A stretch of DNA of 64,000 nt from Neobacillus notoginsengisoli (GCF_003515685.1 NZ_QWEG01000001.1:310001-374000); one strand, 5' to 3'; positions 34,381-43,171 are shown, counted from the stretch's first letter. The notes: generated by a model not told the origin, from the sequence alone. Translations and numbers: made by a program.

Positions 34381-34456
34381 TGTTGAACTAAAGGGTGCGT
34401 ATGTTGAATAAGACATAGTTTCTTGGTTTGACCTAAAGGGTGTTTCAACTAAGGTT
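34381..34456 (+). repeat. Cassette-type repeat, copy 19 (two partial units)
   Basis: GTTGAACTAAAGGGTGCGTA TGTTGAATAAG followed by GACCTAAAGGGTGTTTCAAC TAAGG. Both look like decayed second hairpins; this closes the right block. Confidence 0.6.
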
Positions 34457-34570
34457 TAAGGTTAGCATTCCTGTAGATCGTTATTATTGAGCTTTGATAA
34501 AAAAAGGATCCCTCAGTAAGATATGAGTATAGACACTACTCTAACTCAAACCTTAGGAGGAACCCTTACT

Positions 34571-34636
34571 ATGAAGTTTAAAATGCAGGGATTAGGTGTT
34601 TTTATTTCTTGCCTATTCATAGGGAAAACAGATTAA
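34571..34636 (+). pseudogene. Truncated small ORF
   Basis: TTAGGAGGAACC gives a strong ribosome site before MKFKMQGLGVFISCLFIGKT, which stops after 21 residues. It looks like the signal-sequence start of a secreted protein that has been cut off; it could also be a real micropeptide. Confidence 0.35.
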
Positions 34637-34680
34637 CACGAGTAGTGCTTTTTTGTATGCTATTTGTATTTACATTAAAA

Positions 34681-36369
34681 TTATTTGTCTTCCCGAATAA
34701 ATCGTACTGCATTTAGGCCAATCATTTGGCAAGGCAAAGCAGTGTTACCGTCAGGAATAATGGGGGAGATGGATAAATCAGCGACTTTAAGGTTCTGGGT
34801 GCCAAAGACATTCAGGAATCCGTCTACAACCCCCTCTTCTATAGTCGTGCCCATCCGGCATTGCCCCCCATAATGATTTAGAGCTGTATAGGAGGCTTTG
34901 GCATAATCTGCAAGTTGGGTTCGTTTTTCTTGCTCATCCCTTAAATTGAAGACATTTTCTGGTGGGTAGACAACCCTATAAACGCCTCGTGGATCCAATT
35001 TGCGAGCACTCTTCATTATTTCAAAAGTATCAATATATCGATCAATCATATAATTTAAGTCATCAGGATCTTCCAAAGGGTTAAAGGTAACGGATGGAAG
35101 AGCCTCAGGGTCGCTGTGTGCTGCCAAAATGGTTCCCTTGCTTCTTGGGTTAAGGTCGACGATGCCGATACTCATTACATTGGTAGGTTTACCAGGATTA
35201 AACTCCCATTTATTGATTGTAATATCTGGACCAGGCACAAATCTTGGTCCTATGTTTCCTAATAATTGAAGGCGCCGCCCTGAGTGGTTTTGTGCTCCAT
35301 CTTCCTTTTTAAAAGCGCCTATCGGAATGGGCTGATCGGGATCACTTTCCATTACCCTTTGAATCCGTGATGTTTCCACCTCAATTCCGATCCCGACTGC
35401 ATAATGGGTTTGAAGATTATAACCGACATTTGGGCTCTCAACCACTGTGCTTATTCCTGCCCTAGCCAAATCGTCTGATTTTCCGATGCCTGAGCGTTGT
35501 AAAATGACCGAGGATAAATTTCCCGCGCAAATAAAGATCCCTTTTCTTGCCGAAACCCTTTGTGTTCTGCCGTCCCTGACAAACTCAACGGTCCTGGCAA
35601 TAGGAATTCCTTCAAGATCAGTAAAGAGAATTTTATTGACGGTCGACTTAGCTAAGATTGCTAATCTCCGCCGATTAACTCCAATCTCATCAGGGTCGAA
35701 CTCATTTCCCTGTGTGACTATTTGTTCATTTAAATAACCAGTTGCAGTAGATGAACGGATGAACCCGCCATCAACTTCTTCCTGGGTGTATTGGGATTTG
35801 AAAAACGTACAATCTCTTATCCCTGTATTATAGTCTTCAACAATAGGAATATTTAAAACATCCGATGTAGCCCTTGCTAATATCGTAGTAAGACCGGTGT
35901 GGGGAATTATTTGCTGTCTAACGAAAATCGGACCTTCTGTTCCCCGTTCTTCGGGTTCTTGTGTTTCACCTGTATAGGTCTCGTTTTCTATGAATAGAGG
36001 ACGGACATTGTTGTAACTCCACTGGGGACCGACCAAATTTGCCCACTCATCTAATAGGTTGCTGCTGCAACGTACCGCCAACATTGCATTATGCTCTGAA
36101 CTTCCCCCGATGGCTCTTCCGTTTGATAAAAGAAGCTGACGACCAATTGTTGGTTCCAGTCTAGAAAGGATATTTAAGGAATGCCTATTATCACTAGCTA
36201 AAGCTGCTGATACTGCTCCAGAACGACTGCTTAGTTCTTCGGTCATATTTGTTCCAGCTTCAAGAACAAGCACTGAAGTTCTTCTGTCATCCGATAATTC
36301 TTTTGCAATTATGCCTCCTGCTGTTCCGGCACCAATTACGATATAATCGAATGGTCTTATTCTAGCCAT
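34681..36369 (-). CDS. GMC-family FAD oxidoreductase
   Basis: A 562-residue glucose-methanol-choline oxidoreductase. The N-terminal FAD-binding motif is YIVIGAGTAGGIIAKELSD. GMC signature blocks are seen at GRAIGGSSEHNAML and at KGIFICAGNLSSVILQRSGIG. The C-terminal active-site region is TALNHYGGQCRMGT and ISPIIPDGNTALPCQMIGLNA, with His and Asn in the usual places. Substrate alcohol unknown. ATG 36369 follows AAAGGGATG by 7 bases; an upstream in-frame start is rejected. Transcribed alone towards the cassette block. Confidence 0.88.
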   Translation of the reverse strand: MARIRPFDYIVIGAGTAGGIIAKELSDDRRTSVLVLEAGTNMTEELSSRSGAVSAALASDNRHSLNILSRLEPTIGRQLLLSNGRAIGGSSEHNAMLAVRCSSNLLDEWANLVGPQWSYNNVRPLFIENETYTGETQEPEERGTEGPIFVRQQIIPHTGLTTILARATSDVLNIPIVEDYNTGIRDCTFFKSQYTQEEVDGGFIRSSTATGYLNEQIVTQGNEFDPDEIGVNRRRLAILAKSTVNKILFTDLEGIPIARTVEFVRDGRTQRVSARKGIFICAGNLSSVILQRSGIGKSDDLARAGISTVVESPNVGYNLQTHYAVGIGIEVETSRIQRVMESDPDQPIPIGAFKKEDGAQNHSGRRLQLLGNIGPRFVPGPDITINKWEFNPGKPTNVMSIGIVDLNPRSKGTILAAHSDPEALPSVTFNPLEDPDDLNYMIDRYIDTFEIMKSARKLDPRGVYRVVYPPENVFNLRDEQEKRTQLADYAKASYTALNHYGGQCRMGTTIEEGVVDGFLNVFGTQNLKVADLSISPIIPDGNTALPCQMIGLNAVRFIREDK

Positions 36370-36559
36370 TAAATCATCCCTTTCAAAAAAAGATACCAAA
36401 TATCACTATTGGGGATATTAACCAACAAAAAGTTTTATTCGTTAATATTTACTTATAAGTGTTTTAATTTCAAATAAGATTTTGGTATCCTCCATTAAAA
36501 TTAAAAACCTTCTGTTATTTTATGAATTATAATCTAGATTTGTTAATAACAATTAATCT

Positions 36560-36750
36560 GTTCTAGGGTATCTTACATAATTGGGAACACTTGTTCTTGT
36601 CTTCGGGACTAGTGATCCGGGAGATTAAGGTTGGGATCAGGAGGATAGTGCTATATGGATACAAACTACAGGGGTGGCGGGAGACCCGGCAAGGAAGAAG
36701 GCAATGGATTCAGAACCCCACAGCTTTAGCTGTGGGAGTATCAGTTATGG
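36560..36750 (+). mobile_element. IS200/IS605 (IS1341-type) right-end remnant with omega-RNA-like sequence
   Basis: The perfect hairpin CCCCACAGC TTTA GCTGTGGG at 36717-36738, followed by AGTATCAG, has the form of IS605-family right ends next to tnpB. The 150 bases before it (GGGATCAGGAGGATAGTGCT, GGCGGGAGACCCGGCAAGG) look like the scaffold of a TnpB guide RNA. No tnpA or tnpB coding sequence is left. Confidence 0.55.
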
Positions 36751-36814
36751 GCTTTTTTGGTTAGAATGAAGTAGGAACATTTTTGATTTGAACGAATAGA
36801 AAGGAGTGAATGAA

Positions 36815-37243
36815 ATGGCTGTTGATGTTTATTTAAACTTTAATGGAAATTGTCGTGAAGCTGTAGAGTTTTACGCTGAGGTTTTTGGTACGGAGGTACC
36901 GCGTATTATGACTTTTGGTGAGAATCCTCCAAATCCTGAATATCCACTTCCAGAAGAAGCGAAAAATTTAGTTATGCATACTCGTCTTACTATTGATGGA
37001 AGCAATGTGATGTTTTCAGATACGTTTCCTGGTGCACCCTTTACTGTTGGAAATAACATTAGCCTAGCTTATCACAGCTTTGACGCGGACAAGCTTCAAG
37101 CTGTTTTTAACAGAATGAAAGAAGGCGGAACGGTTGGCGTGGAGCTTCAAGAAACCTTCTGGGCAAAGCTTTATGGCCAAGTAACCGATAAATTCGGTGT
37201 TATTTGGCAATTTAATCTAAATAACGAAGAAACAGCTTATTAA
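36815..37243 (+). CDS. VOC-family protein (PhnB-like)
   Basis: A 142-residue VOC protein of the PhnB/3-demethylubiquinone-like subgroup. VDVYLNFNGNCREAVEFYAEVFG at the start, NVMFSDTFPGAPFTVGNNIS in the middle and the terminal FWAKLYGQVTDKFGVIWQFN are characteristic. AAAGGAGTG lies at correct spacing before ATG 36815. Function not established; a terminator follows. Confidence 0.88.
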   Translation: MAVDVYLNFNGNCREAVEFYAEVFGTEVPRIMTFGENPPNPEYPLPEEAKNLVMHTRLTIDGSNVMFSDTFPGAPFTVGNNISLAYHSFDADKLQAVFNRMKEGGTVGVELQETFWAKLYGQVTDKFGVIWQFNLNNEETAY

Positions 37244-37264
37244 TATTTATCAGGTATAATAAAT

Positions 37265-37315
37265 GAAAAAGGAGGGTGTCAGTGGCCAAAGCCAGCAGGC
37301 ACCTTCCTTTTTGCT
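37265..37315. terminator. Terminator between VOC and PAP2 genes
   Basis: AAAAAGGAGGGTGTC pairs with GGCACCTTCCTTTTT around GGCCAAAGCCAGCA; serves both converging genes. A near twin lies at 38172. Confidence 0.85.
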
Positions 37316-37352
37316 TGCTTTACTATTTTCCTTTCCGGATAATCCTTCCCTC

Positions 37353-38009
37353 TTAACTGGCCAGTTTCCGTTTGTATTGTCGTTCCTTATATCTCTGATA
37401 AAACCCAATCGCAAAAGTTAACCAAAACGCACTAATAAAATATCCTCCCATGATATCACTTGGATAATGGACGCCAAGATAAATCCGGCTGATTCCGATC
37501 GTGAGGATCATAAATGCACTTAAGATGATTAAGAGTACCCGTCCTATTTGCGAGGAAATATGCCGCCAGAGCAGGAATGTCAGAGCGCCATATAAGGCAA
37601 ATGCCATTGTGGCATGGCCGCTTGGAAAACTATAATTGCTTGCCTCCGCTAAACGATGCAAATCTGGGCGCGCCCTATGAAAGACCTGTTTTAATGATAA
37701 GAAAAGAAAATTAGCACCCACCATTACAGCAATAAACAACACAAGCTCCGACCGATGTTTGAATGCTATATAGAGGATAAAAATGGCCAGAAGTGAAATC
37801 ACCATAACGGCCATTGTTCCGCCGATTAGTGAGAACAGTTTCATCATCGCCGTTAACTTCGGTGACTCAAAGCCCTGCACATACTGAATGATATTTTGGT
37901 CAAAATGGATAAGCTTATGTTTATTCACAAGTGCAGCCATAAAGCTAAAGCTTAAAAGCGAGACAAAGCTTAGCAGAAAAGCAATGAAAAGTTGTTTCTT
38001 TAAATTCAT
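37353..38009 (-). CDS. PAP2-family phosphatase (undecaprenyl-diphosphatase-like)
   Basis: A 218-residue six-helix membrane phosphatase. The three catalytic motifs are KQVFHRARP (KxxxxxxRP), YSFPSGHA (PSGH) and SRIYLGVHYPSD (SRxxxxxHxxxD). Such enzymes dephosphorylate undecaprenyl diphosphate or phosphatidyl lipids at the outer membrane face. The start at 38009 is the second of two adjacent ATGs and gives the better spacing to AGAGG. A further upstream in-frame ATG at 38042 lies before the ribosome site. Confidence 0.9.
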   Translation of the reverse strand: MNLKKQLFIAFLLSFVSLLSFSFMAALVNKHKLIHFDQNIIQYVQGFESPKLTAMMKLFSLIGGTMAVMVISLLAIFILYIAFKHRSELVLFIAVMVGANFLFLSLKQVFHRARPDLHRLAEASNYSFPSGHATMAFALYGALTFLLWRHISSQIGRVLLIILSAFMILTIGISRIYLGVHYPSDIMGGYFISAFWLTFAIGFYQRYKERQYKRKLAS

Positions 38010-38171
38010 CATCAGACCTCTATTCTTATGATTGTGTGCCATTTCAGCAAAAGTCCGAGTTCTTATTATACCTCACTTACCTGAATATCCCTCATACATG
38101 GGATAAGGAGGATAGGCATATAGAATCTAATTACACATTTAAGTTACTATTTAAACAGTACCAATCAAAAG

Positions 38172-38218
38172 AAAAAGGAAGGCGCCCTTTGGCCAAAGCC
38201 AGCAGAGCACCTTCCTTT
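38172..38218 (-). terminator. Terminator of the 38.2-kb gene
   Basis: AAAGGAAGGTGCTCTGCTGG pairs with CCAAAGGGCGCCTTCC, then TTTTTC on the minus strand. It shares its loop with the hairpin at 37265. Confidence 0.75.
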
Positions 38219-38681
38219 AATATTCCCCTTTAATGACAAAATACGAGCCACGAATCGTTCCTGCCAGTTTGGACTTTTGCCTGGCAAACTTGAATTTTCC
38301 TTCCAGCTCCTTGGGTACGTCCATCCCCTCTGAAAGCTTAAAACCAACGGCCCGTTTCTTAGGGTCATCAATCGTATACAGGACGTTGACCGAAAGACCA
38401 TCCTCATAAAAGACGTAGGTCCAATTAATGTTTTCCACCTGAAAACGAGCCGTTTCCAAAGGTTTCGCCGCAAACTCAATATCACGTTCTTCTTTCAAAA
38501 TCCGGTTCACATAATCAAGAGTCTCCTGGCTTTCGCTGGCTGGTACAACCGTAAATTCATGCTTGTATTTGTTCATAAAGTAACGGGCTTCATTCGCACG
38601 TAAACCGGCGAGTGCTTCTACTACAGGGGAAGACTCTAACCCAACCGTAGACACATTTTTGAAATCAACGAGAAACGACAA
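38217..38681 (-). CDS. Conserved hypothetical protein (154 aa)
   Basis: Starts MSFLVDFKNVSTVGLESSPV and includes ARYFMNKYKHEFTVVPASES, WTYVFYEDGLSVNVLYTIDD and ends TIRGSYFVIKGEY. I recall proteins of this type in Bacillus labelled phage-tail-like, but no structural phage genes are near and I give no function. The TTG at 38681 has AGGAGGG 6 bases upstream. The frame stays open to 38828 through repeat DNA, which I reject as coding. Confidence 0.75.
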   Translation of the reverse strand: MSFLVDFKNVSTVGLESSPVVEALAGLRANEARYFMNKYKHEFTVVPASESQETLDYVNRILKEERDIEFAAKPLETARFQVENINWTYVFYEDGLSVNVLYTIDDPKKRAVGFKLSEGMDVPKELEGKFKFARQKSKLAGTIRGSYFVIKGEY

Positions 38682-38698
38682 TTTCAACCCTCCTTTCC

Positions 38699-38846
38699 CC
38701 ACTCTTAACGGGCAGTAAGACCCCCATCTTAAATTCAGAGGAATCAAATAAGATAGGTGGGGATCAACTGCCCGTAAAGGTCCGATTAGTTCAACTAACC
38801 ATAAGTGGGGGATGAGGAAAACCCCCACTTATGGAAGTTTCACTTT
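38699..38846 (-). repeat. Variable-hairpin intergenic element, copy 1
   Basis: On the minus strand it starts TAAAGTGAAACTTCCAT at the stop of the upstream gene. A long stem of CCCCCACTTATGG type follows, then GGTTAGTTGAACTAATCGGA, CCTTTACGGGCAGT, a second hairpin, and ends CCCGTTAAGAGTGGG. The same frame of conserved blocks with different stem sequences is found at 55692-55832. Confidence 0.75.
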
Positions 38847-39324
38847 ATTTCCTGACAACAGGAATCCAGAACTCACCATAAACCATGCCGTTTCGCTCTC
38901 CCATCTCAACCGCGGCATTTGGTCCGCCAACATAAGCAACATCCTTTACTTCCGGCAAAACTTGGCCAAACGCAATGCCGGTAAGCATGTTGCTTAACTC
39001 TTCACCCGTATTCGCTTCTCCTTTCACAACCAGGTATTCCCCTTTAGGGAATTGGATCACTCTCGTTGCTTCCGGCAATGTTTTCTCTGTCAAGACGCCG
39101 GCATAATGCATCATCTTGTTATTCACCGCTTCGTTCACGGTAAAAATGTAGTCATTGGCGGCTACGGCTTTTAACTTTTCAAGCGTGCCATCTTCTCTGA
39201 CAGTCTGCCAAAAGTCTGCCTTTTCCTTTGTAATCCCAGCAAAGTCTGTGTAATCGCTCTTCAACTCTGTTCCAATCCCTAAAACCGTAAAGCCGTCTTT
39301 TTCTTCAAGAGTATAATCTGCCAT
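38845..39324 (-). CDS. GyrI/AraC-type effector-binding domain protein
   Basis: A 159-residue protein of the GyrI-like small-molecule-binding fold (Bacterial transcription activator effector-binding type). DYTLEEKDGFTVLGIGTELKSDY, then ADFWQTVREDG, VIQFPKGEYLVVKGEANTGE and a final GMVYGEFWIPVVRK. It has no DNA-binding domain. It is divergent from the WYL regulator at 39434, so the two may be co-regulated. AAGGAAGG precedes the ATG at 39324. Confidence 0.85.
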   Translation of the reverse strand: MADYTLEEKDGFTVLGIGTELKSDYTDFAGITKEKADFWQTVREDGTLEKLKAVAANDYIFTVNEAVNNKMMHYAGVLTEKTLPEATRVIQFPKGEYLVVKGEANTGEELSNMLTGIAFGQVLPEVKDVAYVGGPNAAVEMGERNGMVYGEFWIPVVRK

Positions 39325-39433
39325 TTTTAAAACCTTCCTTTTTAACATTTTTCAAATGATGTTGTTTTCTTCACTTGATAAATATATGATAACCTTTAAT
39401 TATGTCAAAAAATGAACATGTTTAGGAGTCCCA

Positions 39434-40396
39434 ATGAAAAAAGTTGAACGAATTAATACAATCATGCGGTATATCAACAACCGCTCCCACTTTACGATTT
39501 CTGAAATCATGCGGGAATTTCACATTTCCCGGTCGACAGCGATGAGAGATATCAGGGAAATTGAAGCTTTGGGGATGCCGCTTGTCGCTGAAGTCGGCAG
39601 GGATGGCGGTTATTTTGTCATGAATAACTCTATTCTTCCCACAGTCCGCTTTTCCGATAACGAGATCAAAGCTCTTTTTATCGCCTTTATGGCCACAAGA
39701 AATCAACAACTCCCTTATCTAAAGAGCCGCCAGTCGTTAGCGGAAAAATTACTGGGCCTCATTTCTGAACATCAACAAGATGACCTTGTTCTTTTAAATC
39801 AACTATTGCTTTTTGAAGGGACCAACCCTCATAATCCCGACCTGCTTGAAATGTCGGACCTCCCGCATCCGATGTTAGAAAAACTCATCCAAACCCTTCT
39901 CGTCGATCGTGTTTTATTGATTACCATTGAAGAAGAGGAAGAATTAAAGTCTTATCCAATTTTTCTTTTGCACCTTTATCGTGAAAAAAACCTTTGGCTC
40001 ATTGAAGGCTTTGACTTAATCGAAGAAAAGCGAAGGATTGTTCCTGTCGACCATCTTACCAATGTCGAACAATACCCTGAGAAAAAAAGAGTAACTGTGA
40101 AAAAGATTTACGAGAAACTAAGAAGTCAGGAAGATGCAATCAACCTTGTCGTTGAGCTTGGCCCAAAGGCGATTGCCCAGTTCAAAAAATACCATCCGTT
40201 AAAAGTCTCAATTGCCTACACGAATCCTTTCCAAACCACAGCCATCCTAAAGACTTTTGTCAATGTGAATAATCAAGAAGAAATGGCCGAAATGATCAAT
40301 TGGCTGCTTTTTCTAGGTGGGGATATCAAGTTGAGGGAAATGTCGAAAGAAGTCTTAGAAGGTGTACAAGAGAGGCTATACTCATACTTGCCATAA
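39434..40396 (+). CDS. HTH-WYL transcriptional regulator (YafY/DeoR-like)
   Basis: A 320-residue regulator. An N-terminal winged helix (residues ~1-60: RINTIMRYINNRSHFTISEI, HISRSTAMRDIREIEALGM, GRDGGYFV) is followed by a middle domain and a C-terminal WYL domain that binds ligands or nucleic acid. It is divergent from the effector-binding gene at 109 bases, the classical arrangement for control of the neighbour. TTAGGAGTCCC before the ATG. Confidence 0.88.
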   Translation: MKKVERINTIMRYINNRSHFTISEIMREFHISRSTAMRDIREIEALGMPLVAEVGRDGGYFVMNNSILPTVRFSDNEIKALFIAFMATRNQQLPYLKSRQSLAEKLLGLISEHQQDDLVLLNQLLLFEGTNPHNPDLLEMSDLPHPMLEKLIQTLLVDRVLLITIEEEEELKSYPIFLLHLYREKNLWLIEGFDLIEEKRRIVPVDHLTNVEQYPEKKRVTVKKIYEKLRSQEDAINLVVELGPKAIAQFKKYHPLKVSIAYTNPFQTTAILKTFVNVNNQEEMAEMINWLLFLGGDIKLREMSKEVLEGVQERLYSYLP

Positions 40397-40455
40397 ATAG
40401 TACCAATTAAACGACAGAAGATTAGAGCAGGATATATAAATTTCTTGCATACCTT

Positions 40456-40767
40456 TTAAATAACCGTTCGGATATAAAGGTATATTACAATGGAAACAAC
40501 TCCAAAAATGGTTTTTATTATTCTACCTTTCTTATTTATCACTGTTTCGATAAATAATACAGCCGCCAATAAAAGCCATATCTTCTCAGTTAAAAACAGC
40601 CCAATAATTGTAAGAATCGAAAGTCCAAATACGGGAAGCATCAAAATGAATGAAAGGATAAAAAGTGCACCTAAAAAGGAGAGTCTTGTCTTAAGTGAAT
40701 ATCGTTTATAATATGAGAATGCTAAGAAGCAAATAATAATGAATAAGGCTATCCATTGAATGATCAT
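40456..40767 (-). CDS. Small membrane protein, unknown (103 aa)
   Basis: Four hydrophobic segments (MIIQWIALFIIICFLAFSYY; FLGALFILSFILMLPVFG; LTIIGLFLTEKIWLLLAAVL; IFGVVSIVIYLYI) and short loops with lysine and arginine. AAGGTGAAGGAG lies before the ATG at 40767. No family named. Confidence 0.72.
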   Translation of the reverse strand: MIIQWIALFIIICFLAFSYYKRYSLKTRLSFLGALFILSFILMLPVFGLSILTIIGLFLTEKIWLLLAAVLFIETVINKKGRIIKTIFGVVSIVIYLYIRTVI

Positions 40768-41143
40768 CTACAAATCTCCTTCACCTTAAAGTATATATTT
40801 ATAGTAGCCTATCTAGCATATGATTACTAAATTTTAACTAATCTATTAATAAATAGTGGGCGGATCAAAGGCCAAGAATACTTCGTATGAATTTGTTTGT
40901 GGAATGTTTGGCTTTTTACTCCCCTCATACACAACTTCATTCATAAAATGCCAATTGCTCGTTGCGTTGGGATTTATATTCTCATCGAGTTACCCCTGTT
41001 GCTTAAAAAGAGTTAACTTGAAAAGGAACTAAGAGAATCCTCTCAATCTTCTCTTCCACCACTATCCCTCATGAATAATTTGCAAGCTAGGCCATATGAT
41101 TAAATGTAATAGTTTGTAATGATCATGAACTGGGAGTGAGATA
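40768..41143. other. Intergenic region, nothing identified
   Basis: 376 bases between a small membrane protein gene and an FAD monooxygenase gene. No ORF, RNA or clear hairpin found. GGGAGTGAGA close to 41144 is the ribosome site of the monooxygenase. Confidence 0.4.
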
Positions 41144-42376
41144 GTGGAAAGGACCTATGATGCAATCATTACTGGTGCAAGGTTAGCAGGCTCCACATTG
41201 GCGATTTATTTGGCAAAGGCCGGCTTTAAGGTGCTGCTCGTTGACAGAGCCACATTTCCGAGTGACACATTATCGACGAATACGTTTTTTAACAATACGG
41301 TTGCTTTGCTGAGAGAGCTCGGTGTGATGGAGGAAGTACTAACAACCAATGTTACACCGGTAAGGGCAATCAAGTTTCAATTTGAAGATACGGTGATTGA
41401 GGAACCAATTCCGGTGGTTGATGGTGAGGACACAGCCTATTGTATCCGCCGGACGTATTTGGATGATTTCCTTTTAAGACGGGCCAAATCTGAACAGAAT
41501 GTTACCGTAAGGGAGCGGTTCCGTGTTACCGATCTCCTAAGTGAAGGAGATGCGGTTACCGGGGTAAAAGGGGTAGACGCTTCAGGAGAGGTGGAGGAAT
41601 TCAGGGCTTCTTTGGTTGTCGGAGCGGATGGAAGAAACTCATTGGTCCGGAAGCTGGCGAACAGCGAACAGAAAATCAGCAGCCCATCAACTTTAGCCAT
41701 TTATTTTGGTTGCTTTTCCAACTTCCAACATGACGGTAATCCTAAATTTGAGGTTTATAAAAGACGGGAAAACATGGTAATCCTGTTTCCGACCAATGAT
41801 GACACCTATGTCGTAACTGCAAACTTTCCTTTGGAGAATAAAACCTTGATGGAAGAGTTTAAGAGAAGCCCTGAAGCTGCCCTTCGGCTGTTGCTAATAG
41901 AACAATTCCCCAATACAACCCTTTCATTGCGGCTAAGTGCAGCAAAGCTGGTCGAACCAATGAAAGGATTGCTAGGATACGAGAATTACTGGTATAAGGG
42001 AATGGGTAGGGGCTGGGCGTTAGTTGGGGATGCAATCTGCTTTAAGGATCCGGCAGTGGCCCAGGGAATTCATGATGCCATTTACGGAGCCAAAATCCTT
42101 GCCGATGTTTTAAAAAGAAACAGGCATAAGAATGGGCAGTGGGACCAAATTGCCGACGAGTACCAGCAGGCAATTGAAGCTGAATTCATGGTCCGTTTTT
42201 ACATGGGGTGCGAGATTTCAAAAAATGACCCAATAACAGAACAACAGGATGCCGTTAACAAGCTGATCAGCTCTCATCCTTCAGTAATTGAAAAATTCCT
42301 GGGAATCTATAATTATGCGAATGAACCTGCTGATTTTGAGAGGGAGCTCATGAAGATTATGAGCAATCTCTCTTAA
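41144..42376 (+). CDS. FAD-dependent monooxygenase / geranylgeranyl-reductase-like oxidoreductase
   Basis: A 410-residue flavoprotein with the dinucleotide motif YDAIITGARLAGSTLAIYLAKAG at residues ~4-27. The glycine pattern is slightly altered: GARLAGS, with Arg-Leu between. VVGADGRNSLVRKL (DG motif) and GWALVGDAICFKDPAVAQGI (GD motif for FAD) complete the PHBH-fold set. Substrate unknown. GTG start. No genes in operon. Confidence 0.85.
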   Translation: MERTYDAIITGARLAGSTLAIYLAKAGFKVLLVDRATFPSDTLSTNTFFNNTVALLRELGVMEEVLTTNVTPVRAIKFQFEDTVIEEPIPVVDGEDTAYCIRRTYLDDFLLRRAKSEQNVTVRERFRVTDLLSEGDAVTGVKGVDASGEVEEFRASLVVGADGRNSLVRKLANSEQKISSPSTLAIYFGCFSNFQHDGNPKFEVYKRRENMVILFPTNDDTYVVTANFPLENKTLMEEFKRSPEAALRLLLIEQFPNTTLSLRLSAAKLVEPMKGLLGYENYWYKGMGRGWALVGDAICFKDPAVAQGIHDAIYGAKILADVLKRNRHKNGQWDQIADEYQQAIEAEFMVRFYMGCEISKNDPITEQQDAVNKLISSHPSVIEKFLGIYNYANEPADFERELMKIMSNLS

Positions 42377-42467
42377 ACAAAAGTTATTTGATTAATAAGG
42401 TCATGATGAGGTTCCTATATTTAAAATAGGCTTTGTTAAATAGTATTGTTGTTTTTTAGGCAAAAAA

Positions 42468-42500
42468 TATGGGAACGTCTAATTTGGACGTTCCCGTTCT
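42468..42500. terminator. Bidirectional terminator
   Basis: GGGAACGTC taattt GGACGTTCCC with A-rich left and T-rich right flanks. A near twin is at 62568. Confidence 0.75.
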
Positions 42501-42552
42501 TATTCCGTTAAAGCACCCGTTAATGAAATATGGTAATTTATTTATTATAATC

Positions 42553-42924
42553 TTACCAGTGTACTTGAAGTTTATTACCATTCGGGTCATAAAAGTGGAA
42601 AAAGGCATGGCCATTATCTTCTTTTATATCCTCGACCTTAACCTGATTATCAATTAAGTGTTGATGAAATTTAGATAATTCTGGACTTGTAAAGCCAATG
42701 CTAAATTCTTGTTCATTATCAATTGTAAAATGTGCAAATGTTTTATCTTCGGTAGGAACTAAGATAAGTAAGAATGGTCCTTCATTTACTTTTAAAATTG
42801 CAAGTTCCTCAGTATTATTTAGTAACTGGAGCCCTAATACATCTCTATACCATTGTGCAGACAGTTCTAAATCTTTTACAGGAATTCTAATATAATGTAC
42901 TTGTTCAATAAATGATTTACTCAT
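42553..42924 (-). CDS. VOC/glyoxalase-fold protein
   Basis: A 123-residue VOC protein: EQVHYIRIPVKDLELSAQWY, GLQLLNNTEELAILKV and FFHFYDPNGNKLQVHW. Typical of bleomycin-resistance/dioxygenase-like single-domain members that dimerise. The ATG at 42924 is preceded by AAAGGAGAG. Function unknown. Confidence 0.87.
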   Translation of the reverse strand: MSKSFIEQVHYIRIPVKDLELSAQWYRDVLGLQLLNNTEELAILKVNEGPFLLILVPTEDKTFAHFTIDNEQEFSIGFTSPELSKFHQHLIDNQVKVEDIKEDNGHAFFHFYDPNGNKLQVHW

Positions 42925-43171
42925 AGCCTTCTCTCCTTTATTTACTCCGGTATATCAAATAGTTCCCTTTCTATATACCATTTTCCTTCCGATTATTGAA
43001 TTAACCTGCCCTTTAATAGAACAATAAACTTCCTATTATTCGGATGATGAATCCCTTTAACTCGCTATCTGTTATAACAAGATGGAAATGTCGATGGCAT
43101 TCTCACTATGTGCCTTATCATTTTGAAAGGGGTATAATGAATCTAGTTTTAATTGAAAAGGAGTCATGAGG

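Noticed and set aside
888-34456. Classical integron
   Set aside because: No tyrosine integrase is present in the window and the repeat lacks consistent RYYYAAC/GTTRRRY core sites; only the architecture is similar.
38682-38828. N-terminal extension of the 38.2-kb gene
   Set aside because: The codons run through the variable-hairpin repeat, and the AGGAGGG site belongs to the TTG at 38681.
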